A DNA stretch of 64,000 bases, taken from assembly GCA_044463125.1 (NCBI GenBank), contig JBIQMS010000028.1:1-64000 (forward strand), written 5' to 3'. The position numbers were made by a program, and so were the translations under genes. This DNA is from CAYMZZ01 sp044463125 (lineage in GTDB: Bacteria > Bacteroidota > Bacteroidia > Chitinophagales > Chitinophagaceae). Shown here piece after piece: positions 8,658 through 16,937 of this stretch; the first letter of the stretch is position 1, and each line of letters opens with the position of its first letter. Below the pieces are notes generated by a model, which had not been told where the DNA came from, ran no database searches, and saw nothing but the letters and a program-made list of their open reading frames with translations.

Positions 8658-9131
8658 TCAGTTTACAACCTTATTTGCGCAGCAACTGCTGGCAAAGGCT
8701 TCGGGTTTGGCCTTAAAGGCAAAGCCCATTCCCAGGATATAACCCATGGCTTCCTTCAGCGCATCGTTGCTCTTGAAATGCGGATTGGTGTTGATGTCCG
8801 CATGCACTTCCATGTCTACGTTATACTCCGTAAACAGGTTGCACAATTCGTAAGCAATTTCGATACTCTTGGCTACTTCCATCAGCATGCGTTCTTTGAT
8901 GGTAAAGGACTGGCGGGTCTTTTCATTGTGAATGAACATAAAGCCCCCATGCCCTTCCCGCAGGAATACAATAACGGTGGCAAACTCTGTTTCCCTGCCT
9001 TTTACCTGGGAGTCGGTGCCGATGCAAACCTTGAGACGGTAGCCGGCCGCAGTTTCACGCTTAATCGCGTTTTCTACTGCGGATTTGATCGGAAGTTCAA
9101 TAGGATCTCCATTAAATCTTCTCCATCGCAT
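8658..9131 (-). CDS. DUF458 / YkuK-type RNase H-like protein
   Basis: 157 residues, normal length for the DUF458 family (B. subtilis YkuK), whose fold resembles RNase H; no substrate is established. The family signature CIGTDSQVKG is at about 36-45, and later acidic residues (VDMEVHADINTNP) are where the second family motif lies. The ATG at 9131 abuts, with no spacer, the T-tract of a terminator hairpin belonging to the upstream metalloprotease gene. A transcript starting in that gap would be close to leaderless. Just past the stop, an inverted pair CGGGCC/GGCCCG lacks a T-tract. Confidence 0.85.
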   Translation of the reverse strand: MRWRRFNGDPIELPIKSAVENAIKRETAAGYRLKVCIGTDSQVKGRETEFATVIVFLREGHGGFMFIHNEKTRQSFTIKERMLMEVAKSIEIAYELCNLFTEYNVDMEVHADINTNPHFKSNDALKEAMGYILGMGFAFKAKPEAFASSCCANKVVN

Positions 9132-9167
9132 AAAAAAAGAGGTTTTCCTAAGTTATAGAAAAACCTC
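9132..9167 (-). terminator. Intrinsic terminator of the metalloprotease gene, touching the DUF458 ATG
   Basis: On the minus strand GAGGTTTT (9167-9160) pairs with AAAACCTC (9146-9139) around a 13-nt loop, followed by seven T residues (9138-9132). The next base starts the ATG of the DUF458 gene. Confidence 0.75.
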
Positions 9168-9194
9168 CATTTGACAAAAAGGGCACGGATTATT

Positions 9195-9210
9195 GTTCTG
9201 TTAACAGAAC
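9195..9210. promoter_or_regulatory. Perfect 16-bp palindrome GTTCTGTTAACAGAAC
   Basis: A perfect palindrome lies in the 3' untranslated region of the metalloprotease gene, 28 bp before the terminator hairpin, in the gap to the DUF458 gene. It could be a dimeric-protein operator for the downstream gene. I know no factor for this sequence. Confidence 0.4.
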
Positions 9211-9219
9211 GGAAAAGAT

Positions 9220-10830
9220 TTATTGAATAAGTACTTTATCACTCCATTGCTCTCTTTCATGCAGGTATTGCAGCAGGTAAAATCCTGTGGGTATGCCTTG
9301 TGCCGGCAATTGTTGTACACCGGCTTGCAGCTTACCGGAGCTGATCAGGCGTCCGTTCAGGTCGAGCAGCCTGTATCCGCAGGCGAAGGGCGCTTCCACA
9401 CGGATGGCATTGGCTTTGGCCGGATTTTGCAGCAGCCTGGGACGGCTGCCTTTCATGTCTTCGCGAATGACGATGGTATTGGAATAATAGCGCCGTCCGT
9501 CTTCCAGCTCGGCACGGATCCGGTAATAAGTAGCCAGGGCGGGATGATCGGGCAGATATACATGTTGCCTACTCTGCGCTTCTACAGGCAAAAGGGTTTC
9601 ATAAAGGCGCCCGTCGTGCGATATCTCGATGCTTTGCGCAACAACCTGCTCATCGGCTTCAATCAGCCAGTTCAGGTTGTGCTTACCCTGCAACCAGGCT
9701 CCGTTGAGCTGAAACCGGTGAAGGGGCAGCACGGTACCGCCATCCACATCAATATTAGCCAGCAGTGAATAGGAACCCAGGCTGGCATATTCAGGCGCAT
9801 AGAGATTTCCCTTGCCTTCCACTTTCAGGTAATAAGTGCCAGTGGAAAGTGTGGTATCGGCGATGGAGTTGAGGAGACTTCCAGGATTATAAGTACTCAG
9901 GGCCACTTCATTTTCATCGTACAAGGTCACCTGCAAATCCAAATCGGATCCCGCATTGCCTGTGCCTACGTTGTAAGGAATAGCATCCAGCTCAAAACGG
10001 CCACTGCCGGGCATAATAAAGCGGAAATAATCCAGATCGGTATTTCGCTCAATGATGCCCGTCATCTCGAAACTGTTGTTGCTAAAAACAGGAACCGTGG
10101 CATCTGCAAAGCTGGTACCATGATCATCATTGCGATAGCCAAATCCATTAGCTGCGGAGGTAATTACATCCAGATCGTTTTGGAAATTATTACATCCATA
10201 GGAATTGGGGCCATTGTGCCAAAGGGTAAAATTGCGGGAATAACCCACACCCATGATGGGTGCCCAGCCAATTTCTCCGGAACCGGCACCTGAATGATAA
10301 TCGGATACTTTATTGCAGGTTTCATCGTAGCGCGACTGATGATACAATCCCAGGGTATGACCGGCTTCGTGCGCAGTAGCTTCCGCAATATCCTTGGTGC
10401 GGTAACCATGCAGCCCGGTAAAAACAAAACAGGGATTATCGTCGGGCCAGGAAAAAGAACCCACAAAAGCCACACCGCCGGCCGTTCCGTACCATTCATA
10501 GGTGGTGGTCAGAATCACACGTGTGCGCTGTGTAAGCGCAGACGCAAGGAAGCGGGTTGAATCCGTGGTAACATTGATGTTGAAGGGACGATAGTCTTCA
10601 GCCACGCGATTAAAGATCTCGATGATCTTGGCCTCGCTGAGACCAGAGGGCGCACAATCTATGGCACCCATATAATTCCAACTGGTACCCACTACACGAT
10701 GACCATCAAAATCGAGGAAGATGGTGGCCGTCGCAGATGGATAACTATTCAGGATGGGTACCTGTGCGCGCAGGCATAGTGTGCCCAAAAGGCAACTACC
10801 CAGCAATAGTGTACGGACAATGTTTTTCAT
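9220..10830 (-). CDS. Secreted zinc metalloprotease with PPC-like domain and T9SS sorting tail
   Basis: 536 residues. A signal peptide (1-22) leads a metzincin-like catalytic domain; the zinc site HEAGHTLGLYH at 154-164 has three His and a catalytic Glu. The Met-turn is probably in the GWAPIMGVGY segment at about 190. A bacterial pre-peptidase C-terminal type domain follows at about 255-360 (DLDYFRFIMPGSGRFELDA and the later TYYLKVEGKG). The C-terminal region ends LLQYLHEREQWSDKVLIQ, a type-A T9SS sorting domain with the usual SxKVLIQ-like end. It is therefore probably exported through the outer membrane and attached or released. A terminator follows at 9132-9167. Confidence 0.9.
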   Translation of the reverse strand: MKNIVRTLLLGSCLLGTLCLRAQVPILNSYPSATATIFLDFDGHRVVGTSWNYMGAIDCAPSGLSEAKIIEIFNRVAEDYRPFNINVTTDSTRFLASALTQRTRVILTTTYEWYGTAGGVAFVGSFSWPDDNPCFVFTGLHGYRTKDIAEATAHEAGHTLGLYHQSRYDETCNKVSDYHSGAGSGEIGWAPIMGVGYSRNFTLWHNGPNSYGCNNFQNDLDVITSAANGFGYRNDDHGTSFADATVPVFSNNSFEMTGIIERNTDLDYFRFIMPGSGRFELDAIPYNVGTGNAGSDLDLQVTLYDENEVALSTYNPGSLLNSIADTTLSTGTYYLKVEGKGNLYAPEYASLGSYSLLANIDVDGGTVLPLHRFQLNGAWLQGKHNLNWLIEADEQVVAQSIEISHDGRLYETLLPVEAQSRQHVYLPDHPALATYYRIRAELEDGRRYYSNTIVIREDMKGSRPRLLQNPAKANAIRVEAPFACGYRLLDLNGRLISSGKLQAGVQQLPAQGIPTGFYLLQYLHEREQWSDKVLIQ

Positions 10831-10856
10831 AACAGGCGGATTGGATGAACAACAAC

Positions 10857-10926
10857 ATTAAACATTAAACCTTAAACCTTAAACATCACTCACAACTCAC
10901 GTCTCACGACTCACGATTCACGTCTC
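10857..10926. repeat. Heptad half-element upstream of the metalloprotease gene
   Basis: 7-nt words run AAACATT, AAACCTT, AAACCTT, AAACATC (about 10861-10888), then ACTCACA, ACTCACG, TCTCACG, ACTCACG, ATTCACG. Read on the minus strand, the stop codon of the 10930 gene is followed at once by CGTGAG-type words and then TTTAAGG-type words. This is the gene-end arm of the two-arm elements; the second arm is absent. Confidence 0.9.
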
Positions 10927-10929
10927 TCC

Positions 10930-11409
10930 TCACTCAGCTACTACATCATAAAATCCCTTCTTCTCCCACACATAGCCCTCACCCTTTTTCACCAGCATGT
11001 ACATGTCGGCATGTTGAAAACTGATGATACGGCCAGCATACGCGACCGTACCATCAGGGTTGGTGGATGAGGATAGGGTCAGCGTAGCGCCCGGAAAATC
11101 TTTCAGGCGAAGCACCACACTGTGCACCTTGTTTTCATATAAGGAGGTAGCGGATACGTAGTTGGCGGTAAACACGGCAATCTTTTTTTCAGACTGCATC
11201 AGTTCTTCGCTGCGTCCGGCCGATGTGGCGGGCAGCAGCAATTGCTCCATATCGGAAACAGATATGGATAATTCGGCGGGAAGCGCTGTAAAGAGACGGG
11301 GCTTTTGTAAGTTGGGTTCATTGATGGGTGCCTTGCTTTGTGCAGTAGCATCCAGCATCAACAATACGAAAAAAAGCAGGGCCAGGCCCGGTAGAATACG
11401 GCGTTTCAT
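10930..11409 (-). CDS. Exported protein of unknown function
   Basis: 159 residues. The start at 11409 opens a signal peptide (MKRRILPGLALLFFVLLML, cleavage probably after DATAQ); an in-frame ATG 16 codons upstream would precede it with a charged stretch. The mature part is soluble and beta-rich: SISVSDMEQLL, then repeated strand-turn patterns ending GEGYVWEKKGFYDVVAE. No family is recognised. The stop TGA runs straight into a heptad half-element of CGTGAG words, and the metalloprotease gene is downstream on the same strand. Confidence 0.8.
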   Translation of the reverse strand: MKRRILPGLALLFFVLLMLDATAQSKAPINEPNLQKPRLFTALPAELSISVSDMEQLLLPATSAGRSEELMQSEKKIAVFTANYVSATSLYENKVHSVVLRLKDFPGATLTLSSSTNPDGTVAYAGRIISFQHADMYMLVKKGEGYVWEKKGFYDVVAE

Positions 11410-11597
11410 GGGATATCTGTTTGGACAAAAGGATTTTAATCTGTCGGCAATTCGCATTGCCTCAGCTTTCAGGGGGGTACGGTACTACAAGTTTCCGACA
11501 ATTTTTAACCGAACCCAAGATTCGGGTATGCGGATTCATCAAAATCGGGGACTAGTACGCAAGCCGTTTTCGTAAAATTGCGAGAAATAAGCGTTTT

Positions 11598-11966
11598 TCA
11601 GTACTGGCCGGTGCTAAGCATCACCAGGGTGCAAGCTTCCATGACTTTTATACCAGCTTCCTCCAATGTGGAAGCAAACGCGGGGTTCTCTGCGCCGGGG
11701 TTGAAGATGACCCTGCGCGGATTGAGTTGCCTGATATAATCGTAATACTCCTGCTGATGCGCGCTGCTGAGATAGAGCGTTACGGTATCGATATTCTCCA
11801 AAGGAATTTTCTCTGTCTCTACCAGCACACCATGCACTTTCACGGCTTTGCGGCCAATGGCGAAAACCGGGTGACCATTCTTCTGCAATCTTTCTACGGC
11901 GAGATAACTGTATCGCGAGGGATTATCGGAAGCTCCGAGGACCAGGGTAGGTTTTGCTGCATTCAT
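11598..11966 (-). CDS. CoA-binding domain protein (YccU-like)
   Basis: 122 residues forming a single Rossmann fold of the CoA_binding_2 family. The nucleotide-binding start TLVLGASDNPSRYSYLAV is at 7-24. VFAIGRKAVKVHG at 34-46 and RRVIFNPGAENPAF at about 84-97 match the family, including the NPGAEN motif. These proteins resemble the CoA-binding half of succinyl-CoA synthetase but stand alone, with no settled function. It is preceded on the same strand by the AraC-type regulator, 47 bp away. The gap to the next gene (11410-11597) holds only a 5-bp hairpin. Confidence 0.9.
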   Translation of the reverse strand: MNAAKPTLVLGASDNPSRYSYLAVERLQKNGHPVFAIGRKAVKVHGVLVETEKIPLENIDTVTLYLSSAHQQEYYDYIRQLNPRRVIFNPGAENPAFASTLEEAGIKVMEACTLVMLSTGQY

Positions 11967-12013
11967 TCCTGCAATTTACACGCGAAAATCTGAATTTCAC
12001 CTGCCCTCCTGCT

Positions 12014-13000
12014 TCATGCCACCTGTTGATGGGTATAACTAAACTTCATCCGATACTCCAGGGGAGTCAGCCCCACATAGTTGCGAAACACATCTCGGAA
12101 TGCGGTGGGATCGCTATACCCCACTTCATACATCACTTCGCTCACCGTCTTACGCCCTTTTTCCAACGCTTTCTTTGCCGCTTCCACACGCACCCTTTGC
12201 AGGTACTCTACAATAGTGTTGCCCGTTGCTTTTTTGAACCGTCGCTCAAAGGTTCTTCTTCCCAGCGTCAGGCGCCGGCAGAGCTCATCCACCGACAAGC
12301 GCTCGGCATAATCTTTTTCGAGTATATCCTGTGCCATACGCACTTCCCTGTCGTCATGATCTTTTTGTCCGCGGAAAATAATGAAGGGCGATTGGGTTTC
12401 GCGATCAATATCTATCTCAAAAATTTTGGAATGCAACACTGCCATTTCCCTGCCCACATATTTTTCTATCAGGTAAAGATTTAAGTTGAGTGATGAATAG
12501 GCGCCACCGCTGGTATAGATGCCGTGTTCGTCGGTTATGATTTTATCATCTACCAGATCCACTTGTGGAAACATTTTGCGGAACTCCTTCGCTGCCAGCC
12601 AATGAGTAGCACAATGCCGGCCTTCCAGCAATCCTGTGCTGGCCAGGAGAAAGGCGCCAATACACAAACTGGCCACTTCGGCACCCTGCTTATACTGCCG
12701 GACGATCCAGGGTATAAAATCTGCATTGGCTTCAACCACCTTTGCATAATTGCCGTGTATGGCAGGAATAACAATCAGGTCGGTACGCTCTACCTCATCA
12801 ATACTCGCATGCGGACGAACACTAAACAAACCGTTGCTGATCTGTGAATCGCTGCTCATGCCCACCAACACTACTTTGAATAAAGGATGCGATCCCGATT
12901 GTTCCAACTGCGCGTTGGCCATGGTAAACATCTTATAGGTAGCTTCCAGGTTGCTGAGACTGGTATCACCTTCGGGGATCAGAATGGAAACATGTTTCAT
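12014..13000 (-). CDS. GlxA-type transcription regulator: DJ-1/PfpI domain plus AraC HTH
   Basis: 328 residues. The N-terminal half is a DJ-1/PfpI-like domain (MKHVSILIPEGDTSLSNLEA; nucleophile-elbow position in EVASLCIGAFLLASTGLLEG). The C-terminal ~100 residues are a two-helix-turn-helix AraC domain: LSVDELCRRLTLGRRTFERR, then VSEVMYEVGYSDPTAFRDVF and GLTPLEYR. Family members sense small ligands; the Cys in SLCIGAF is the usual elbow position, but activity is not implied. The start at 13000 is chosen because the 22 residues before it do not fit the domain. A TAATTTTG -7 box lies 40 bp upstream. Confidence 0.93.
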   Translation of the reverse strand: MKHVSILIPEGDTSLSNLEATYKMFTMANAQLEQSGSHPLFKVVLVGMSSDSQISNGLFSVRPHASIDEVERTDLIVIPAIHGNYAKVVEANADFIPWIVRQYKQGAEVASLCIGAFLLASTGLLEGRHCATHWLAAKEFRKMFPQVDLVDDKIITDEHGIYTSGGAYSSLNLNLYLIEKYVGREMAVLHSKIFEIDIDRETQSPFIIFRGQKDHDDREVRMAQDILEKDYAERLSVDELCRRLTLGRRTFERRFKKATGNTIVEYLQRVRVEAAKKALEKGRKTVSEVMYEVGYSDPTAFRDVFRNYVGLTPLEYRMKFSYTHQQVA

Positions 13001-13039
13001 GTAATGAGGTATTAGGCTAGTTTGAAAAGATTGACTACC

Positions 13040-13047
13040 CAAAATTA
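13040..13047 (-). promoter_or_regulatory. Probable promoter -7 box of the AraC-type regulator
   Basis: The minus strand reads TAATTTTG, matching TAnnTTTG. It lies 40 bp before the ATG at 13000. No convincing -33 box is seen. Confidence 0.45.
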
Positions 13048-13117
13048 TGCCTGCCATCTGTCGCAATCAACATCCCTGAATGACGGAAATCCCCCGCATT
13101 GCGGAGGGGAAAGCCTG

Positions 13118-13246
13118 GGGTTTAGAGTTAGGGTTTAAAGTTTAGGGTTTAGAGTTTAATACGCTGATATGACACAGCATCACTTAAACCTTAAACCCCA
13201 TACAACGTATTACGTATTACGTAGTACGTATTACGTACTACGTCTG
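13118..13246. repeat. Heptad element between the thiolase and AraC-type genes
   Basis: GTTTAGAG, GTTTAAAG and GTTTAGGG-type words fill 13118-13160. A 22-bp spacer follows, then reversed CTTAAAC/CTTAAAC words (13183-13199), then ACGTATT, ACGTATT, ACGTAGT, ACGTATT, ACGTACT (about 13205-13240). The ACGT arm ends 2 bp from the thiolase stop codon (13248-13250, minus strand). The matching outer arm on the regulator side is missing. Confidence 0.92.
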
Positions 13247-13247
13247 A

Positions 13248-14423
13248 CTAAAGATTCTCAATAATTCCCGCTATCCCCTGTCCCCCGCCTACACAGGCCG
13301 TTACCATGCCATATTTCTTTTTCAGCCGCTTCATATCATTGAGTACCTGAATGGTGAGTTTGCAGCCGGTGCAACCCAGGGGATGACCCAGGGCAATGGC
13401 GCCACCGTTGATATTTACTTTTTCCGGATCCAGGCCGGCTTCACGGATTACCGCAAGTGACTGGGAGGCGAAGGCTTCATTCAATTCTATCAGGTCGATA
13501 TCGCCAAGGTTCATGCCGGCCTGCTTCAGTACTTTGGGAATGGCGGCCACCGGGCCAATACCCATGATGCGCGGATGCACACCCGCCGATGCACAGGCTA
13601 CCAGCCTGCCGATGGGTTGCAGACCCAGTTCCTTCATGAGCTTGCCACTCATGACAATCACGAAAGCTGCCCCATCGGATGTTTGCGATGAGTTGCCGGC
13701 GGTAACAACACCACCGGCGGCAAATACGGGTTTCAATTTTGCCAATGCTTCCAGGGATGTATCCGCACGCGGACCTTCGTCGGTATCAACGGTATAAGTT
13801 CTTTTCTGTTTCTTTCCTTTTGCATCCAGGTACACTTCCTCCACTTCTACCGGTAAAATGCCGCTCTTAAAATACCCCTGCTCAATAGCGCGCATCGCTT
13901 TCTGATGCGACTGGTAGGAAAATTCATCCTGGTCGTCGCGACTCACCTTGTATTCTTTGGCCACGGCTTCTGCGGTCAGGCCCATGCTCAGGTAATAATC
14001 CGGTTCATCGCTGGCAATGGAATATGCCGGAACGGTTTTCCATCCGGCCGTGGGAACCAGGCTCATGCTTTCGCTGCCTCCGGCAATAATGCAATCGGCC
14101 TGGCCTGTCTGAATCTTGGCAGTAGCCATCGCGATGGTTTCCAAACCCGAAGCGCAATAGCGGTTCACCGTAGCACCCGGCACTTCATAGCCCAGAGCCC
14201 TTGCCGCAATGATGCGACCCACCTGCAAACCCTGCTCAGCTTCCGGCACGGCATTACCCACCAGCACATCATCAACCTGCGAAGGCTGCAACTGTGGCAC
14301 GGTGGCCATCAATCCCCGGATGACCGTAATGGCCAAATCATCCGGACGATAAAAACGAAATCCACCTTTCTTCGATTTGGCAACAGCACTGCGATAACCG
14401 GCCACGATGTATGCGTCGTTCAT
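13248..14423 (-). CDS. Acetyl-CoA acyltransferase (thiolase)
   Basis: 391 residues, normal length. It catalyses thiolytic cleavage of 3-ketoacyl-CoA in beta-oxidation, or the reverse condensation. The nucleophile Cys90 is in NRYCASGLE. The family motifs GGSESMS, LNEAFASQSLAV, NINGGAIALGHPLGCTG (catalytic His in GHPLG) and CVGGGQG (catalytic Cys) are all present. The N-terminal MNDAYIVAGYRSAVAKSKKG is the usual start. No hydratase/dehydrogenase partner gene is adjacent, so fadA-type rather than biosynthetic use is likely but not proved. Confidence 0.94.
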   Translation of the reverse strand: MNDAYIVAGYRSAVAKSKKGGFRFYRPDDLAITVIRGLMATVPQLQPSQVDDVLVGNAVPEAEQGLQVGRIIAARALGYEVPGATVNRYCASGLETIAMATAKIQTGQADCIIAGGSESMSLVPTAGWKTVPAYSIASDEPDYYLSMGLTAEAVAKEYKVSRDDQDEFSYQSHQKAMRAIEQGYFKSGILPVEVEEVYLDAKGKKQKRTYTVDTDEGPRADTSLEALAKLKPVFAAGGVVTAGNSSQTSDGAAFVIVMSGKLMKELGLQPIGRLVACASAGVHPRIMGIGPVAAIPKVLKQAGMNLGDIDLIELNEAFASQSLAVIREAGLDPEKVNINGGAIALGHPLGCTGCKLTIQVLNDMKRLKKKYGMVTACVGGGQGIAGIIENL

Positions 14424-14506
14424 GGAGTAATAAGTTGGAAGTTGTAAGTTTTGAGTTATTTCTCCGAAAGTTGTTTATGCAACTTTCCAGTTCAAATTTA
14501 CGGATA

Positions 14507-14514
14507 TATCTTTG
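14507..14514 (+). promoter_or_regulatory. Probable promoter -7 box TATCTTTG
   Basis: TATCTTTG lies 31 bp before the ATG at 14546 of the small secreted protein gene that precedes pyrD. Exact match to TAnnTTTG; the upstream -33 region has no clear TTTG at the expected distance. Confidence 0.55.
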
Positions 14515-14545
14515 CCTTCACAATTTTTCTATACCCCCCTATATC

Positions 14546-15130
14546 ATGCATAGATTTCTGTTCATTTTATTGCTCACGCTGGTCAACCAATTCGCTTTAG
14601 CGCAGGAAGACAGTTCCATCCGTTCCCGCCTCGAGTCCTTTTTGGCTTTTACCGAAACGATGGATGTGGACAAGGCCCTCGATATTACCTACCCCCGTGT
14701 TTTTGCCCTGGTTAGCCGCGAGGATATGAAAAAGGAACTCAAAAAAACTATGAACTCGGAGGAAGTGTCGGTGCGGTTAGACAGTTTCCGGGTTGATACC
14801 ATTTTCCCGGTTTTTCAACTCGACAGTGGCCATTATGCCAAGATTTTCTACCGGATGAATATGCACATGAAAATACTGCAGCAGGCGGAGGACGAGGAGG
14901 AAACGGATCCGGACATGATGGTGCGCATTTTTGAGTTTCAGTTTGGCGAGGGCAACGTGAGTTTTAACAAGGAAAAGAAGGAATTCAAGATCAGGCATCG
15001 CGCGGCACTCGTAGCTATCCGCGATGATATATCTCCTCAATGGACTTTTCTGAACCTGGAAATTGATAGCCCGCTTTCTGGGATTCTGTTCAGCGAAAAA
15101 TTATTGGAAAAACTGGAGACTTATAAATAA
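14546..15130 (+). CDS. Exported protein of unknown function upstream of pyrD
   Basis: 194 residues. The start at 14546 opens a signal peptide (MHRFLFILLLTLVNQFALAQ). Longer in-frame starts upstream would cross a promoter box and precede the signal peptide. The mature part is acidic and helical (DSSIRSRLESFLAFTETMDVDKALDIT; LQQAEDEEETDPDMM), with a beta-rich C-terminal half. No conserved motif is recognised. Its stop is 6 bp before pyrD, so the two are probably co-transcribed. Confidence 0.82.
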   Translation: MHRFLFILLLTLVNQFALAQEDSSIRSRLESFLAFTETMDVDKALDITYPRVFALVSREDMKKELKKTMNSEEVSVRLDSFRVDTIFPVFQLDSGHYAKIFYRMNMHMKILQQAEDEEETDPDMMVRIFEFQFGEGNVSFNKEKKEFKIRHRAALVAIRDDISPQWTFLNLEIDSPLSGILFSEKLLEKLETYK

Positions 15131-15136
15131 GCCGGC

Positions 15137-16174
15137 ATGTATCAGCTTTTACGCAAAATATTATTTCTGTTCCCTCCCGAAGCGGTACATTATTTTTCGA
15201 TGAATACCCTTCGGCTGCTATGCAGTGTGCCGCCGATCCGCCTGCTGATTGCGAGCATCTATACGCCCAAATTCGCTGGCCTGTCCCGCCAGTTTCTTGG
15301 ACTAACCCTGCGCAATCCCGTAGGGCTGGGCGCCGGCTTCGACAAAAACGCGCGCTATCTCCGCGAGCTGGAAGCCCTGGGCTTTGGCTTTGTGGAAATT
15401 GGAACCGTAACGCCCCTGCCCCAGGCCGGCAATGAAAAGCCCCGGCTTTTCCGTCTTCCGCAAGACAAAGCCCTGATCAACCGGATGGGCTTCAATAATG
15501 ATGGAGCAAAAGTAATCGCGGAACGATTGAAGAAATGGCGCGAAAAAGGCCCCAGCAATCTTATTGTAGGCGGCAACATCGGCAAAAACAAACAAACGCC
15601 CAACGAGGAAGCCTGGAAAGATTATGAAACCAGTTTCAGGGAATTACATCCTTATGTAGATTATTTTGTGGTGAATGTAAGTTCACCCAACACCCCGGGG
15701 CTGCGTGCCTTGCAGGAAAAGGAATCGCTCCGCCGCATTTTGCTGCACCTGCAGATGATCAATAATGGGAAAGCCCGTTCCCGCCCCATACTCCTGAAAA
15801 TTGCTCCCGACCTGAACCAGGAAGAAATTAACGACGTAATTGATCTCGCTCTGGAGATCAAGCTCGATGGTATTGTTGCCAGCAACACTACCATTAGTCG
15901 CGAGAACCTTCTAACCAATGCGGAACAAGTAAAAAGCATTGGGGCTGGCGGGCTCAGTGGCTTACCAGTACGCGAAAGATCCACCGAAGTAGTACGCTAC
16001 ATAGCCGAACGTACCGGAGGGCAGGTTCCTATCATCGCATCAGGAGGAATTTTCGAACCGGCAGATGCAAAGGAAAAATTGAGTGCGGGAGCCAGTCTTG
16101 TACAGGTATGGACAGGATTCATTTACGTAGGGCCTTCCATCGTAAAACGAATTGCGCGGTCGCTGGGAAAATAA
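15137..16174 (+). CDS. pyrD: Dihydroorotate dehydrogenase (quinone), class 2
   Basis: 345 residues. The FMN enzyme oxidises dihydroorotate to orotate in pyrimidine synthesis, passing electrons to quinone. The class-2 N-terminal amphipathic region (MYQLLRKILFLFPPEAVHYF) anchors it to the membrane. Motifs: NPVGLGAGFDKNA (about 57-69), the GFVEIGTVTP stretch (79-88), NRMGFNN (113-119), and VVNVSSPNTPGLR (about 177-189), where class 2 enzymes carry the catalytic Ser. The phosphate-binding loop ASGGIFEPADA is at about 301-311. It lies 6 bp after a secreted-protein gene and converges with rsmE. Confidence 0.96.
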   Translation: MYQLLRKILFLFPPEAVHYFSMNTLRLLCSVPPIRLLIASIYTPKFAGLSRQFLGLTLRNPVGLGAGFDKNARYLRELEALGFGFVEIGTVTPLPQAGNEKPRLFRLPQDKALINRMGFNNDGAKVIAERLKKWREKGPSNLIVGGNIGKNKQTPNEEAWKDYETSFRELHPYVDYFVVNVSSPNTPGLRALQEKESLRRILLHLQMINNGKARSRPILLKIAPDLNQEEINDVIDLALEIKLDGIVASNTTISRENLLTNAEQVKSIGAGGLSGLPVRERSTEVVRYIAERTGGQVPIIASGGIFEPADAKEKLSAGASLVQVWTGFIYVGPSIVKRIARSLGK

Positions 16175-16197
16175 TGGTGTGGGAAATCAAATCAGAA

Positions 16198-16914
16198 TTA
16201 TTCGCCCTGCAAATAAAATCCAGCCATGGCGGCTAATGCGGCCGTCTCGGTACGAAGACGATTGGTGCCCAGTGTTACCGGTATTGCGCCTTTGGTCAGC
16301 GCCATGGAAATTTCTTCATCCGTGAAATCGCCCTCGGGACCAATCAGGATAATTTTTTCCTCGACTTTTTTCGGGCTGGCTTCCAGCCAGGACTGCCGGT
16401 TGCCGGGCTGGCAATGGGCGATATAGCAGGTGGAATGGGAGTGGATGAAATCCTGTTCAAAAAAATCTTCAAAACTACAGGGGTCCCGTAATTCGGGCAA
16501 CCATACCTGCTGCGATTGCAGCATGGCGCTAACCAGGATGCCTTCCATGCGCTCGCGACGAAATTTTTCCCGGACAGTTCGTTGTGTAAGCAAGGGTACT
16601 ATCCGGTAAAGGCCCATCTCCGTTGCTTTTTCCAACAACCACTCATAGCGCGCCGCATTTTTTACCAGCGCTACGGCAAGCGTAAGTCGGCGCGAAGCCC
16701 GGGGATAATTTTGTTTTCCCCGTATTCTTACCCGACAATGTTTTTTATGTGCTTCCTGCAATTCAACTTCAAGCAGGCTCCCCCTTCCATTGGTTAGTTG
16801 CAAGGCATCACCCGTCTGCATGCGCAGTACCTGCGCAATATGCCGGGAGCTGTCTTCATCCAATTGCAATTCATCCGGCGCCGGATCGGCAAAGGAATGG
16901 TAGAATAAAGCCAA
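16198..16914 (-). CDS. rsmE: 16S rRNA m3U1498 methyltransferase RsmE
   Basis: 238 residues, normal length for this SPOUT-class methyltransferase, which methylates U1498 of 16S rRNA. An N-terminal PUA-like domain (about 1-75, with HIAQVLRMQTGDALQLTNG) is followed by the knotted SAM-binding domain. The C-terminal motifs LIGPEGDFTDEEI and VTLGTNRLRTETAA (the knot loop) are diagnostic. It lies 23 bp downstream of dnaB on the same strand, probably in its transcript. Confidence 0.95.
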   Translation of the reverse strand: MALFYHSFADPAPDELQLDEDSSRHIAQVLRMQTGDALQLTNGRGSLLEVELQEAHKKHCRVRIRGKQNYPRASRRLTLAVALVKNAARYEWLLEKATEMGLYRIVPLLTQRTVREKFRRERMEGILVSAMLQSQQVWLPELRDPCSFEDFFEQDFIHSHSTCYIAHCQPGNRQSWLEASPKKVEEKIILIGPEGDFTDEEISMALTKGAIPVTLGTNRLRTETAALAAMAGFYLQGE

Positions 16915-16937
16915 GTTTAGAAATTTTGGGGATTCAA

